NCBI GenBank assembly: GCA_002163155.1 | Contig: MAAO01000006.1 | Coordinates: 744,001-808,000 of the forward strand | Direction of reading: 5' to 3' | DNA length: 64,000 bases | DNA from: Halobacteriovorax marinus | GTDB lineage: Bacteria; Bdellovibrionota; Bacteriovoracia; Bacteriovoracales; Bacteriovoracaceae | Part shown: piece after piece, positions 16,066 to 25,724 of the stretch | Layout: each line of letters begins with the position of its first letter | How positions within the stretch are numbered: the first letter of the stretch is position 1 | The notes under the pieces: model-generated | The model's input: only the letters and a program-made list of their open reading frames with translations | The model's database searches: none | Told to the model about the DNA's origin: nothing | Made by a program: the position numbers and the translations under genes

Positions 16066-17442
16066 ATGTTGTTCAGAATTAGTTTTATTAAGTTTATATT
16101 GGTTTTTTCAAGGCCTAGTATCATCTTACTTTCTGCCTTACTCTCAACCTCTTCCTTCGCTCAAACTGACCAACTACTTACTCCACAAACTCACAATCTC
16201 ATCAATCAAGTTGCCACCCAATTTAACACCATCAACAGTGAAACCATCCTAGAGAAATTAACAAATTCAAGTGAAAGTACTCTTCAACTTATCGCCATAG
16301 AGAAGGCGATTGATAAAGAGTTTAATAACTTGATTACAGCAGGCTTAAGTACAGCAGAAGCGATTAGAGATATTGAAAACTATGCTGAGGAACAAACAAT
16401 AATTCTTCCAAAAGATATAAGAGAGAACCTATTAAACTTCGTTAGTGATATTTTAAATAGAAAAAAACAAAGAAATAAACTTCTCTTAGATGACACCTCT
16501 CCAAACTTATTCTACGAGTCTCTATTTGGTCAATTAGAAAAAATGAGAGAGCAGTCAAAGAATGAATGGTTAGAAGTTATAAACGATAAAGCTAAAAGTC
16601 TTAATAAATTAAAGTACCCATCTCACCCTAGAAGAATTCTGCAAAGAGATATCACTATTAGTAAATCTGAAAGTTTCAGTGCTTCAGTGAAGGCCTCAAT
16701 TTTTGGAGTTGAAATATCTGCAGGACCAAAACTATCTTTTGAGAGACGTTTTGTCATCAATGCAAAACTACTCGCTCCTGGTCATGAACCCATCGTAGTA
16801 CAAAGTGCTAGCTTAGGAGTTGGAGTACTTAATCACAGTACGGATCGAAGAATTGTCTATCTCTGTACAGTAACGGCTCAGGCGGTACATAAACTAACAG
16901 GGACGGCGGGACTGACTGTATTTGGTACAGGAGCTTCAATTGAGAGAGGGCGCTGGGAATCATTATCTGTGCAACAAACAAGTGAATTAAAGGAAGTACC
17001 ATTCGCTCACGCTAATGGTAGACGTTACAATTTAGCTGATATTGAAAATGAATGTAAGAACTCTTTCTATAAGAGGGTTAAAGCTTCCATGAGTAAAGAG
17101 TTAAAACTGGCGGCGTCAGAGTTAGTCTATAGAAATTCACAAAATGAATGTGCTACTGATTATCAATGTTACGATTGGCATAGATCTCTGTTGGGTATTA
17201 TTCGAATGGCCTCAGTTCCTAGATGTGATACGACAATAGTTAATGGCAACCCGATCAATATTTGTAAAGTTAGAGGAAGAAAAGGTAATGCCTGCGCTGT
17301 AGTAGATAAGAATGGAAAACGCTTATCGGCCGGTTTCTTTGAATACCCCTGTGATAATGGGCTAAAATGCACCGTTGTTAGTGAAGGGGGCTGGTTCACT
17401 AATGGTAAAATATACGATGTATGGCGCGCTCAGTGCCTATAA
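16066..17442 (+). CDS. Large secreted protein with Cys-rich C-terminus, unknown
   Basis: 458 residues. The ATG follows AAGGGGAATAT; residues 1-33 form a long signal sequence ending TSSFAQ. Residues about 35-170 are predicted helical, about 190-320 are beta-rich with long stretches of small and hydrophobic residues (SASVKASIFGVEISAGPKLSF; GTAGLTVFGTGASIERG), and the last 110 residues carry about ten cysteines (CATDYQC, RCDTT, NICKVRG, NACAVV, YPCDNGLKC, RAQCL). This suggests a disulfide-stabilised exported protein, possibly adhesive or membrane-active. No known family recognised. Confidence 0.75.
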   Translation: MLFRISFIKFILVFSRPSIILLSALLSTSSFAQTDQLLTPQTHNLINQVATQFNTINSETILEKLTNSSESTLQLIAIEKAIDKEFNNLITAGLSTAEAIRDIENYAEEQTIILPKDIRENLLNFVSDILNRKKQRNKLLLDDTSPNLFYESLFGQLEKMREQSKNEWLEVINDKAKSLNKLKYPSHPRRILQRDITISKSESFSASVKASIFGVEISAGPKLSFERRFVINAKLLAPGHEPIVVQSASLGVGVLNHSTDRRIVYLCTVTAQAVHKLTGTAGLTVFGTGASIERGRWESLSVQQTSELKEVPFAHANGRRYNLADIENECKNSFYKRVKASMSKELKLAASELVYRNSQNECATDYQCYDWHRSLLGIIRMASVPRCDTTIVNGNPINICKVRGRKGNACAVVDKNGKRLSAGFFEYPCDNGLKCTVVSEGGWFTNGKIYDVWRAQCL

Positions 17443-17570
17443 TCAACAAAATTTAATCTAATTTCAAAGACATATATTTTATTTTCGGCGATTTCACCTA
17501 ATACACTTATTTTACACAAATTTTTCATAGAATTAGCGTAAAATATCTTTAGAGAAAAGGATGTAATAGA

Positions 17571-19016
17571 GTGAATCGCCCACAACACCATACTATTGTA
17601 ATTAGTGACCTGCATCTATCAGATGCAGAGCCTATTCATGAAAATAACCCACTGTGGAAGAAATTTCGCCGAAAAGAATACTTTATAGATAAAGACGTGG
17701 CGGCTTTTCTTGAAAAACTTGATGCTGAATTAGAGGCCCCAATTGAGTTGGTTTTAAATGGAGATATCTTTGATTTTGATTCCGTTATGTCGGTACCAAA
17801 ACATGGAGAGTTTTCCTTCTCCTCAAATGAAAAACATCGTGGTCTAAATTCGGAAGAACATAAGTCCGAATTTAAGATGATGTGTATCCTACGCGACCAT
17901 AGTCATCTCTGTATGGCATTCCAAAATTTTCTCCAAAAAGGTCATAAGATTATCTTCACTATCGGTAATCATGATCTAGAACTTCATTGGCCAAAGGTGC
18001 AACAGGCGCTAATAAATGCCATTGTTCCAAATAATGTGCATAAAGAACAAGTGGTCATTTGTGAATGGTTCTATCTAAGTGGGGGAGACACCCTGATTGA
18101 ACACGGGAATCAATACGATCCTTATTGCTTATGTGCTAATCCCATTAATCCCTTAGTGAGAAAAGGACGTAAAGATATAGTAAGACTTCCATTTGGAAAT
18201 CTCGCCAATAGGTATATGGTCAATGGCATGGGACTCAAAAACCCTCATCACGACAGTTCCTTCATTATGAGTGGATTAGGTTTTATGATTTACTTCTTTA
18301 AGTACGAGTTGCGTATACAGCCTTTTCTTCTGGTTACGTGGCTACTAGGAGCGCTTAGAACACTCATTGTTTACACTAAGGAAGCTTGGCTTCCTCCCTT
18401 GAAAGACCCTCTAACTCTAACGAAGAGAATCGAAGAGATTGCTAAACGTTCGCAAGCAACGGCTAATCAATTACTGATGCTGCGTGCTTTTCACGCTCAT
18501 CCTGCTTCCTATAATCCCTTTATGGTGCTTAGAGAATTGTGGCTAGATCGTGCCATTCTACTTATGGTGATTGTGTGGGGATGTTTTCAAATCTTTTCAA
18601 CCACCAATGTCGTTGTTGAAGTTTCTTACTGGTGGTTCTTAGTTCCTCTATTCATCTGTTTGCCCTTCTTTGCTTGGTACTCGCAAGGAGTGAACTCTGA
18701 CGTTAGGGCCCATGCAAAGGCCGCTGAAAGTAAAATTTCTCCTGTGGGACGAGCATTTGGAGTTTCAAGGATAATTCAAGGACACACCCATAGATTAGGT
18801 CATCGGTTTATCGACAGTGTGGAGTATATAAATACTGGAGCGTGGACTCAACTCTTTCACGATGTGGAATGCGAGAAACCTTATGGGAGAAAACCATTTG
18901 CTTGGATAAAACCTACTAGTGGAAATCACCGTACATCAAATTTATATGAATGGAAGAATGGCGAATTTCTCCCTATTGGTATGGGAGATAAATCAGCTGC
19001 AGAGAAACTAGCCTAA
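17571..19016 (+). CDS. Calcineurin-like metallophosphoesterase with C-terminal membrane segments
   Basis: 481 residues. The five phosphoesterase motifs are all present: ISDLHLS (D13, H15), LNGDIFDF, TIGNHDLE, a His in LIEHGNQYDPYC, and GHTHRLG at about 405-411. Two hydrophobic segments lie between them (AILLMVIVWGCFQIF; WWFLVPLFICLPFF). This is LpxH-like in motif order but much longer, so a lipid-related phosphoester substrate is possible. Starts at a GTG. Its last 9 bp overlap the convergent glutaredoxin gene. Confidence 0.82.
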   Translation: MNRPQHHTIVISDLHLSDAEPIHENNPLWKKFRRKEYFIDKDVAAFLEKLDAELEAPIELVLNGDIFDFDSVMSVPKHGEFSFSSNEKHRGLNSEEHKSEFKMMCILRDHSHLCMAFQNFLQKGHKIIFTIGNHDLELHWPKVQQALINAIVPNNVHKEQVVICEWFYLSGGDTLIEHGNQYDPYCLCANPINPLVRKGRKDIVRLPFGNLANRYMVNGMGLKNPHHDSSFIMSGLGFMIYFFKYELRIQPFLLVTWLLGALRTLIVYTKEAWLPPLKDPLTLTKRIEEIAKRSQATANQLLMLRAFHAHPASYNPFMVLRELWLDRAILLMVIVWGCFQIFSTTNVVVEVSYWWFLVPLFICLPFFAWYSQGVNSDVRAHAKAAESKISPVGRAFGVSRIIQGHTHRLGHRFIDSVEYINTGAWTQLFHDVECEKPYGRKPFAWIKPTSGNHRTSNLYEWKNGEFLPIGMGDKSAAEKLA

Positions 19017-19373
19017 GAGAACATTCTGTTCAAAGTAATTAATGATTTCATCTGATTCATAGAGCCAGCGTTCTTCACCATTAACACTTATTTTTAGGCA
19101 AGGTACTTTTATTTTTCCACCACCATTGGCCAGTTCTTCTCGGAATTGTTGATCATTCTTAGCGTCTCTAAGAGGAATAGATATATTATGTTTCTTCATA
19201 TGGCGTCTGACTTTGACACAGAAAGGACAAGCGTTAAATTCGAAGAGCTCTAAATTTTGAGTTTTCTCAATAATTCGTTGTCTTTGCACATCAGAAATTT
19301 TCTCTGGTCTGGGGCTAGTTAATTTATCTAGTAAGAGAATGATGATTCCTAATATCTTTCTTATAATTTTCAT
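19008..19373 (-). CDS. Membrane-anchored glutaredoxin-like protein
   Basis: 121 residues with a hydrophobic N-terminal helix (ILGIIILLLDKL). The thioredoxin fold starts at LELFEFNACPFCVKVRRHM with the dithiol C49-P-F-C52; KIKVPCLKI gives the cis-proline and LYESDEIINYFE the GSH-binding segment. Like GrxC-type enzymes it could reduce disulfides with glutathione. The start codon overlaps the stop of the upstream Dus gene by 4 bp, showing cotranscription. Confidence 0.82.
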   Translation of the reverse strand: MKIIRKILGIIILLLDKLTSPRPEKISDVQRQRIIEKTQNLELFEFNACPFCVKVRRHMKKHNISIPLRDAKNDQQFREELANGGGKIKVPCLKISVNGEERWLYESDEIINYFEQNVLLG

Positions 19374-20335
19374 ATAACCCTATCTGCTATGTCTTGTTCA
19401 AAGATCCATTCTACGGCGTCGTTATAGTGCTCAATAGATCTGGCCTTCTTAATTTTCTTATACACTTTATGATCATCTTCAAAAACATCTCTTAGATAAA
19501 TCCAATGTCCTCGCATCTTAGCGAGAAAATCACTCTTAGCATTATCAAGTTCGAGGTAGCCCTCTGTGATGAGTTTATGCATTTCGAAGAGTTTAGATTT
19601 ATAAGTTTCTTTTGTAAAAGTTTGACCTTTTATTTGAGCTAAGAGTGCGGGGTTGGAGAGTACTCCTCGTCCAATCATCCACCTGCTTATACTTGGTAGC
19701 GTCTCTCTCATTCTCTTATAATCGGCGACAGTTTTTATATCTCCATTATAGCAGGGAATGGTATTTAAAAGGGGAAGACAATCTGCAAAAGAATCCACAT
19801 CAACTTCGCCTTTATAGATTTGTTTTCCAAGGCGAGCGTGAATGGTGAAGTCATTTATTTCCAAGTCGTTGATAATGGGGATAATTTTCTTTATTTCTGA
19901 ACTATCTTCTCTTCCGAGTCTTATTTTAACTGAGAACTCTAAAGGACATTTATTTTTAATTGTAGTGAGCAGTTTCTCTACTCTTTCTGGGTGAAGTAAG
20001 AGGCCTGAACCTTTAGTTCTATTGGCCACCATAGGATAGGGACAACCCATATTAAGATTCACTTTCTTGACCCCTAGATCTTTGAAGATATGGGCCACTT
20101 GCATAAATTGATCCACTTCTTTAGTGAGCACTTGACCTGTGGTCTCTAAGGCATTCTTAGAAAACTCCACATCAGCTAATTGCCTCTGATTCAATTCACC
20201 TGAGGCCACGGGCACAATATAGGGTGCTAGAGCACTGTCAGCTCCCGCAAAGGTGGCATTTAGAGCGTTTCTATAAATATAGTTGGTAACGCCTCTAATG
20301 GGGGCAAGAATGAGGTGGTGATCAAAATTACTCAT
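19370..20335 (-). CDS. tRNA-dihydrouridine synthase (Dus family)
   Basis: FMN-dependent reduction of uridine in tRNA. From the ATG at 20335, 321 residues: HHLILAPIRGVTNYIYR is the FMN-barrel start, NLNMGCPYPMVANRTKGSGLL holds the catalytic Cys (about 98), VKIRLG and FTIHARLGKQIYKG supply the Lys and His of the active site, and MIGRGVLSNPALLAQIKG binds FMN phosphate. The frame continues upstream to 20371, but the shorter start better matches family length. Upstream gene of the Dus-glutaredoxin pair. Which Dus class is not assigned. Confidence 0.85.
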   Translation of the reverse strand: MSNFDHHLILAPIRGVTNYIYRNALNATFAGADSALAPYIVPVASGELNQRQLADVEFSKNALETTGQVLTKEVDQFMQVAHIFKDLGVKKVNLNMGCPYPMVANRTKGSGLLLHPERVEKLLTTIKNKCPLEFSVKIRLGREDSSEIKKIIPIINDLEINDFTIHARLGKQIYKGEVDVDSFADCLPLLNTIPCYNGDIKTVADYKRMRETLPSISRWMIGRGVLSNPALLAQIKGQTFTKETYKSKLFEMHKLITEGYLELDNAKSDFLAKMRGHWIYLRDVFEDDHKVYKKIKKARSIEHYNDAVEWIFEQDIADRVI

Positions 20336-20451
20336 GAGGTAGAAATACCTCTGAGTAACGTACTTAGTCAAATTAATGTGTATTTAGGTAATGCCAAAGC
20401 CATCTATGTAGATTAGCGTATTCTTTAGAACTAGTAAGAAACGAGGATAAA

Positions 20452-21258
20452 ATGAAATTTGCTATTATTGGTGGAACTCACGGTAACGAACCTGTCGGAA
20501 TTAAAGTTATTGAATCTCTTAAAAATAATAGTGATCATTCATTTAGAAATTCCTTTAAGACATTTCTTGGAAATCCAAAAGCCTACGAATTAGGTAAGAG
20601 ATATGTGAATAGTGATCTCAATCGTGCTTTTGGGAATGATGAATCTAGTCTTGGAAATGAAAAGTCTCGCGCTAGCGAACTGCAAAGTGACATTGTGGGA
20701 AAATATGACTTTCTCCTAGATCTACATACGACAACTTCTAGTATGGGTCTTACAGTTATTCTCACACACTTAGATGAAATTTCTCTCAAGAGTGCTTGCT
20801 ACTTGAAAAAGATGATTCCTGATTTAAAAATTATCGTCTCTGTTCGCGCAGGAAAGGAATGTCCCTATACTATTAGTATGGTCTCTTCAGGTTTAACGGT
20901 GGAAGTAGGTCCAGTGGCCAATAACGTGATTAAAGCAGAACTCGTTATTGCGACTAGAAAAATGGTCGATCTATTACTTGATTATGACTTTTCTGAAAAA
21001 TTTGATTATCAAACGACAGATTGTTTTAAAACAATTGGCATCAAGAGTCTCCCCGAAGGGGGAGAGTGGATGGTGCATCCAAATATTGATGGACACGACT
21101 TCATGGAACTTAAGAATGGAGATCCTATGTTTATCAATATAGATGGAGAAGTTTTAAGTTACGAAGGGGAGACTATTTATCCACTCTTTGTAAATGAAGC
21201 TGCTTATCAAGAAAATAATACTGCTTTTGAATTCGCTATTAAGTCTACTCTGAAATAA
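20452..21258 (+). CDS. Aspartoacylase/succinylglutamate desuccinylase-family zinc hydrolase
   Basis: 268 residues, soluble. Zinc ligands are H10 and E13 in GGTHGNEPVG and H92 in LLDLHTTTS; DLNR (55-58) is the carboxylate-binding Arg motif and E151 in VEVGP the general acid/base. The family removes acyl groups from amino acids such as N-acetylaspartate. Length fits aspartoacylase. The start follows GAGGATAAA. Substrate is unproven. Its stop abuts the convergent Ig-like lipoprotein gene with no gap. Confidence 0.82.
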   Translation: MKFAIIGGTHGNEPVGIKVIESLKNNSDHSFRNSFKTFLGNPKAYELGKRYVNSDLNRAFGNDESSLGNEKSRASELQSDIVGKYDFLLDLHTTTSSMGLTVILTHLDEISLKSACYLKKMIPDLKIIVSVRAGKECPYTISMVSSGLTVEVGPVANNVIKAELVIATRKMVDLLLDYDFSEKFDYQTTDCFKTIGIKSLPEGGEWMVHPNIDGHDFMELKNGDPMFINIDGEVLSYEGETIYPLFVNEAAYQENNTAFEFAIKSTLK

Positions 21259-24189
21259 TTATGGAGTGAATCCCATAAGGATCGTTTCATCTCTATCGGC
21301 CCCCGGGCCTTCATCATCATAAATCATAAAACAGGGATTAGAACAGATGAGTCTTGTTCCTGCTGCTACCGTGGCGCCATCTGTGTACTTCAGAGCAAAG
21401 GGTGCATTGGCATCGGCACCAGCATTTTGAGTGGTGTTAAAAGTTCCTTTAATAGATCCGTCAGGATTAATAACTTGTACTGTACTAGCAACTAAACTAA
21501 TGATTCCTATGTAATCAGCATCACGAGGAATTCCATAACTTGTGGCGAGCATACTCACGGGTAGATGAGGAGTCGCATTAATTCCATCTTGATCCGCAAT
21601 TTGTAGAAGAGATACAGGTTTGTCTGCAGTCACTCTAGTCGCATATCTTGTGAGATTATCTTTATAAGTTCTACCCACATCCATTTTTCCGTTTATATTG
21701 AGAACTCCTGAGTAATTCTTCCCACTTTCATTTCTCCAAGCATTAACTGTTGTCGTATCTTCGATCGCCGTAACAAACCAAGAGAAACCAATGAGATCAG
21801 TTGCAGCGGGAGTTAGCACTCTAGCATCTTTATCGTAAGCTCCTCCTGAAGTTGCTAAATAATAGACATTAATTTTCTGATCACTCACTACTTGCCAAGG
21901 TCTTCCGTCTACTAGTGTTACGGTAAATTCGTGAACTGTTCCACCTGGAATATTCTTATAATCCACAACATCAAGTGTTCCATCACCATCTAGGTCTTGT
22001 AAGATTTGTACAAATGAAGTTTGTGATATGGCCGCGACATAGACTTTTGGATTATTTCCACCATAACGGTATTGATAGGTTGTAAATTTCTTTCCAGCGT
22101 AAGCTTCACTGGCCCATGGAGCGGTACCGTAACCTTGTGTGACAGCGTAACAAGCTTTAGTTGATTCAATCCTATCTCCTTGATCGACTTTATCAGCTAC
22201 ATTGCCTGGATCTTCAATTGAAATCACTTCTCCGGCATTCACAATTCCAAGGTCAACCGGGTTACTAGGGTCTGCCGCCTTTATCCAAGTGATTTGATTT
22301 CCGTCTTCAAGGGAAACAAGACTAGTAGGAGAGTCTACTCCCACCATGGCAAGTTTAGGGAGCGTAGCGAGACCACCACCACTTAGAGTGAAGCTTAGTC
22401 CCGTGTTGTAACAAGATGAAATATTTCCTGCAAGGTCAGTTGTTTTTAAATAGAATTGATTCAACCCATTCTGCGAACCATCAACCGCTAGAGTTGTGAG
22501 TACACTAAAAGCTCCGCTGCTTATCGTATCGTTACCAATAGTATCGCTACAAGCTGCATCTCTATAAATAGTTACTGTAGAACCTTCTTCTGTGGAATCA
22601 ATAGTTCCTGCAAAGATAGGAGTGGAATCATTTGAAGTTGTTGCGTCTCCAGGTGAGCTCATAGTGACACCTGTTGGATTATTAGGAGCGGTTTGATCTT
22701 CTTTATAAACTTTTGGTCCGAGGCATCCGGTTGCATTTAGGGAAGTGTCAGTAATGATGAAGTAGTAGGAGTAAGTCCCTTCTGCAGCATTAGTAAAAGT
22801 CATATCGTGAGTCGTAGCTCCTGAAACTTCAGTTCTAATTGAAGAGCTACAAATAGAATCAGTAAAGGCCTCAATGGAGTCACCGTTGGCAATGGATCCA
22901 ATTTGAATGGTGACGCTATTGCCACTTCCTTGTCCACTTGTAGGATTTGTAAAGGTAATAGAAGGAAGGGCGGTTGTTGTATCTTTAGTTACAGGACTTG
23001 AAATAGTTCCAGAAGGATTACTCGCATCATCAGTTGTGGCAACAGAGACAGTATAGGCTCCATCTGCGAGGAAGAAGATATTAATTCCTGAGTAGAGCCA
23101 ATTTCCACCAGAACATGTTGTTGAAAAAGGAACAACATCGACTGTTCCTGAAACTGTTTTTCCGCTCTCGCTACAAGTTCCGTTAACTGTATAAAAAGTT
23201 TCATTGATTTGTGTGATCATGGCGGGACTAGTAATCGTTAGTGTTGGTGCCAAGACATCTTTTATGACATTGGTTGCAGTTGTCGTTGAATTAGAAAAAG
23301 TATCTGCATGTGTGACACTTACTGATCTTGTTAACGAGTCAGTCACAGCAGAGACATTTTGAGTTGTAAAACTAAATGCTCCTGCGCTACAGGCGACACT
23401 GGCCGTAAAAACACCAATTGTTAAATCTACATTTTCACCATTTTCACTACATGTACCGCTTACATTGTAAGAGTTCACGTTTGCTAAGTTAATACTTGTT
23501 AGGGCATTAAGGGTGAGAGTAGGGGCGATAGAATCTTTATTCATATTTGTTGTATCAGGAGTTCCTACATTACCAGCACTATCAGTTCCAGTTATTGAAA
23601 TGGCGAGAACACCTTGAGGCTCTAATGAAATATTTGTGGCATTAGTAGTAAATACTCCTGCTGTACAAGTTCCCGTTATAGCGGTTGTTCCAATCGTTCC
23701 ATTAATGACACCATCTTCATTACAGGTACCAGCAATTGTATAGATTGATTCTGAAACGAGATTTGCATTTGTGACACTTGTAATACTCACACTAGGAGCA
23801 ATAGTGTCTAAGTCTAAATTGATAGAGTGTGTTTCACCTGAGCTATATTCAATTGAAGTTGTGTTGGGTCCTTCACTTAACCAAGACTTTTGAAAAGTTT
23901 CTGAAAAAGAACCGCCACTACAGTTTGTAGAGACAACTGAGCTCCCCGCTACTTTTATGTCTAGTGATTCACCATTTGAAGAACAAGTTCCTGAGAAGGT
24001 AAATGTGGCAGCGTCAGTGCTCATAAATATTTGGTTGTTGATAGGGAGAGTAATTGCAATTGATTTAATGACAACTTGAGGTGGACTTGAGGTCGCTCCT
24101 ACTTCTTCACTATTTTGATTATCATTAATACAACCAGACATGGCTGTCATAAGAAGTAAAGATAATGTGAAGAGGCTTAACTTTTTCAT
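21259..24189 (-). CDS. Large lipoprotein with tandem Ig-like repeats and a beta-rich C-terminal half
   Basis: 976 residues. The signal peptide ends TAMSGC, a lipobox. Residues about 45-420 contain four or more repeats of around 90 residues with the pattern Y-V-G-TC-E(D/N)G...G...CSGG/AG-F, an Ig-like fold with a paired-Cys signature in each; a longer repeat with CSDTIG- and CSSSIRT-type Cys follows. Residues about 610-976 form a distinct domain (YAGKKFTTYQYRYGG; IQILQDLDGDGTLDVVDYKN). Surface-exposed adhesin or envelope component is likely. The ATG at 24189 is chosen over 24198, which has the same frame. Confidence 0.8.
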   Translation of the reverse strand: MKKLSLFTLSLLLMTAMSGCINDNQNSEEVGATSSPPQVVIKSIAITLPINNQIFMSTDAATFTFSGTCSSNGESLDIKVAGSSVVSTNCSGGSFSETFQKSWLSEGPNTTSIEYSSGETHSINLDLDTIAPSVSITSVTNANLVSESIYTIAGTCNEDGVINGTIGTTAITGTCTAGVFTTNATNISLEPQGVLAISITGTDSAGNVGTPDTTNMNKDSIAPTLTLNALTSINLANVNSYNVSGTCSENGENVDLTIGVFTASVACSAGAFSFTTQNVSAVTDSLTRSVSVTHADTFSNSTTTATNVIKDVLAPTLTITSPAMITQINETFYTVNGTCSESGKTVSGTVDVVPFSTTCSGGNWLYSGINIFFLADGAYTVSVATTDDASNPSGTISSPVTKDTTTALPSITFTNPTSGQGSGNSVTIQIGSIANGDSIEAFTDSICSSSIRTEVSGATTHDMTFTNAAEGTYSYYFIITDTSLNATGCLGPKVYKEDQTAPNNPTGVTMSSPGDATTSNDSTPIFAGTIDSTEEGSTVTIYRDAACSDTIGNDTISSGAFSVLTTLAVDGSQNGLNQFYLKTTDLAGNISSCYNTGLSFTLSGGGLATLPKLAMVGVDSPTSLVSLEDGNQITWIKAADPSNPVDLGIVNAGEVISIEDPGNVADKVDQGDRIESTKACYAVTQGYGTAPWASEAYAGKKFTTYQYRYGGNNPKVYVAAISQTSFVQILQDLDGDGTLDVVDYKNIPGGTVHEFTVTLVDGRPWQVVSDQKINVYYLATSGGAYDKDARVLTPAATDLIGFSWFVTAIEDTTTVNAWRNESGKNYSGVLNINGKMDVGRTYKDNLTRYATRVTADKPVSLLQIADQDGINATPHLPVSMLATSYGIPRDADYIGIISLVASTVQVINPDGSIKGTFNTTQNAGADANAPFALKYTDGATVAAGTRLICSNPCFMIYDDEGPGADRDETILMGFTP

Positions 24190-24214
24190 ATATTCCATAA
24201 GTTAAAGTGGCTTT

Positions 24215-24246
24215 CCTAAAATAAGTATAAACCAACTTATTTTTAG
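24215..24246 (-). promoter_or_regulatory. Inverted repeat upstream of the Ig-like lipoprotein gene
   Basis: CCTAAAATAAG and CTTATTTTTAGG form a near-perfect hairpin of 11 pairs with one extra T. On the minus strand its loop includes TATACT, a plausible -10 with TTTACC 16 bp upstream, so it may be an operator over the promoter of the gene starting at 24189. Confidence 0.35.
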
Positions 24247-24271
24247 GTAAATTTGCTCACACTTTAATAGC

Positions 24272-24388
24272 TTAGTTATATTGAATAGTTAGTCCTTTTT
24301 CTTGCACTTTATTGATGATTTCTACATATAAACTCAAGGCAGTCTCAAAATTAAACTGCCCACTTTTCCAAGCACTTAAGGTAAATAT
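24272..24388 (-). pseudogene. C-terminal remnant of a decayed gene
   Basis: On the minus strand a frame reads IFTLSAWKSGQFNFETALSL...NKVQEKGLTIQYN and ends at TAA (24272-24274). It has a natural amphipathic-helix composition but an in-frame stop lies just upstream and there is no start. The original gene is not recognised. The rest of 24199-24546 holds no other gene I can support. Confidence 0.3.
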
Positions 24389-24546
24389 TTAAAGATAAAG
24401 ATAGGACAATCCCTGTTTTTCTAAGCTCTTATTTAAAAAATTCACTTTTTCTCGGCTTATTTAATGAAAAATATTGAGTCCAAATTGAGAGGAGTTGATT
24501 TAAAAAGTATTAATGAATGTTTAGGGGGGGAGTGGAATCTGATTTT

Positions 24547-25206
24547 TTATAAATGCTTTAAGACACCATATTTAAAAGGGGACCAAATGCTGGTCTTTAC
24601 TCCCATTCTCTTAAGCCCTTTATTAGTCCACATATTACAGGTGTTGAAGAGATGAAACTTTCCTCGTGCTTGATAGAAATTATCAGAGCTGGTGTAGTTT
24701 TTTCCAGAGTGAAGTATTAACTTATCATTTTCTAATTTTAAACTCTCTCTTATATAAGAGATTAAAATTTTGTATTGGCGCTTTGATATTTTTAACTCTC
24801 TTGGACTTTTTTCGAATTGATTAGGAGTATGGTAGAAATCAAAGTGCATAACGGACTCAGTTGGAAGAAGCAGGGCAGTGAAGCCCAAATCAAGAGTGAA
24901 ATTTTCCCAACGAGGCATCTCAAAATAAAAACGCTTATCTCCCCAGCCAATGGCCACGTAAGAGAAATCTTTAAAATCTATTTTATAATCTCTTGGTCTA
25001 ATCAATTCACTCCAATCAATGAATTCATTCTTCACTGGTAAGAGAAACTCTGTGTGAATAGGATTTGAGGCAACATAGATGGTGATGTCTTTTTCTTCCT
25101 TTACAATTTCTTCTGTAGTGACAAAACTTAGGATAAAACTCCACATGAAGTAGGCGAGAGGAATAAGTACGAATGATGCTAGTAGCGTAAAGACGATTTT
25201 TTTCAT
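24547..25206 (-). CDS. DUF2459/TIGR02117-family protein
   Basis: 219 residues. An N-terminal membrane helix (VFTLLASFVLIPLAYFMWSFI) precedes an extracytoplasmic domain with ASNPIHTEFLLPV, YVAIGWGDKRFYFE, ESVMHFDFYHTPNQ and NTCNMWTNKGLKRMGVKT. This is the motif order of the TIGR02117 family, probably a Cys-His hydrolase fold, with the Cys in NTCN and the His in PIHTE as candidates for catalysis. Biochemical role unknown. Followed 49 bp upstream by the DCC gene on the same strand, in the order given by transcription from 25666. Confidence 0.78.
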   Translation of the reverse strand: MKKIVFTLLASFVLIPLAYFMWSFILSFVTTEEIVKEEKDITIYVASNPIHTEFLLPVKNEFIDWSELIRPRDYKIDFKDFSYVAIGWGDKRFYFEMPRWENFTLDLGFTALLLPTESVMHFDFYHTPNQFEKSPRELKISKRQYKILISYIRESLKLENDKLILHSGKNYTSSDNFYQARGKFHLFNTCNMWTNKGLKRMGVKTSIWSPFKYGVLKHL

Positions 25207-25255
25207 AAGTACTTACGTTTCGGAATCTTTTGAAAGAAATTTGATTAAGTTATAC

Positions 25256-25666
25256 TTAAGGAAGTAGTCGAGACTTTTGATCTGCTGGTATGAGAGCACA
25301 AGTTTCAATTCTACTAAAAATGACGAATCTCAACCTTGCAAATAACTTATAAAGAAAGTCTGAAATAAAGTGAGGACAAAGTTTTATTCCCCAACTCACA
25401 AATTTATAAATTCCCCCTAAACTTTTCGTGATAATTTCAATCGCCTGTGCGTGAATGAATATGGTTTCATTTTTATAGAGTGCTATGGAATCTGAGTCTA
25501 AGTAGTGTTTTGCAATTTCAAGTTTATTAAAGGTCTCTCCAAAAAGAGGAGCATAGTAGTAATCGAGTTTATCACTATGGTTTAAGAGTAGAATAACAAA
25601 TCGATTGCATACTAAGCACTCACCATCAAAAAATACTATAGTCTTTTCTTTTAATTCACTATCCAT
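25256..25666 (-). CDS. DCC-family thiol-disulfide oxidoreductase-like protein (DUF393)
   Basis: 136 residues. The signature DGECLVCNRFV (D14-G-E-C17-x-x-C20) is present, followed by LYYAPLFGE-like residues and a C-terminal helical segment ending FARLRFVIFSR. The family is predicted to act on thiols but remains poorly characterised. It faces the lipase-maturation-factor-like gene across 58 bp; in other bacteria DCC domains are found beside or fused to HTTM and lipase-maturation-type membrane proteins, which fits. Confidence 0.82.
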   Translation of the reverse strand: MDSELKEKTIVFFDGECLVCNRFVILLLNHSDKLDYYYAPLFGETFNKLEIAKHYLDSDSIALYKNETIFIHAQAIEIITKSLGGIYKFVSWGIKLCPHFISDFLYKLFARLRFVIFSRIETCALIPADQKSRLLP

Positions 25667-25724
25667 TATTTTATTTTAGATTTTTTAAGTTGTTATTACA
25701 TCAAAAAAGTTAAAAAATTTATCT

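Noticed and set aside
16004-16252. 82-codon frame upstream of the 16066 gene
   Set aside because: It overlaps the real gene in another frame; the 16066 frame has a signal peptide and a ribosome-binding site.
24464-24655. 63-codon plus-strand frame
   Set aside because: Its second half is antisense to the TIGR02117 gene and the sequence looks like its shadow; no ribosome-binding site.
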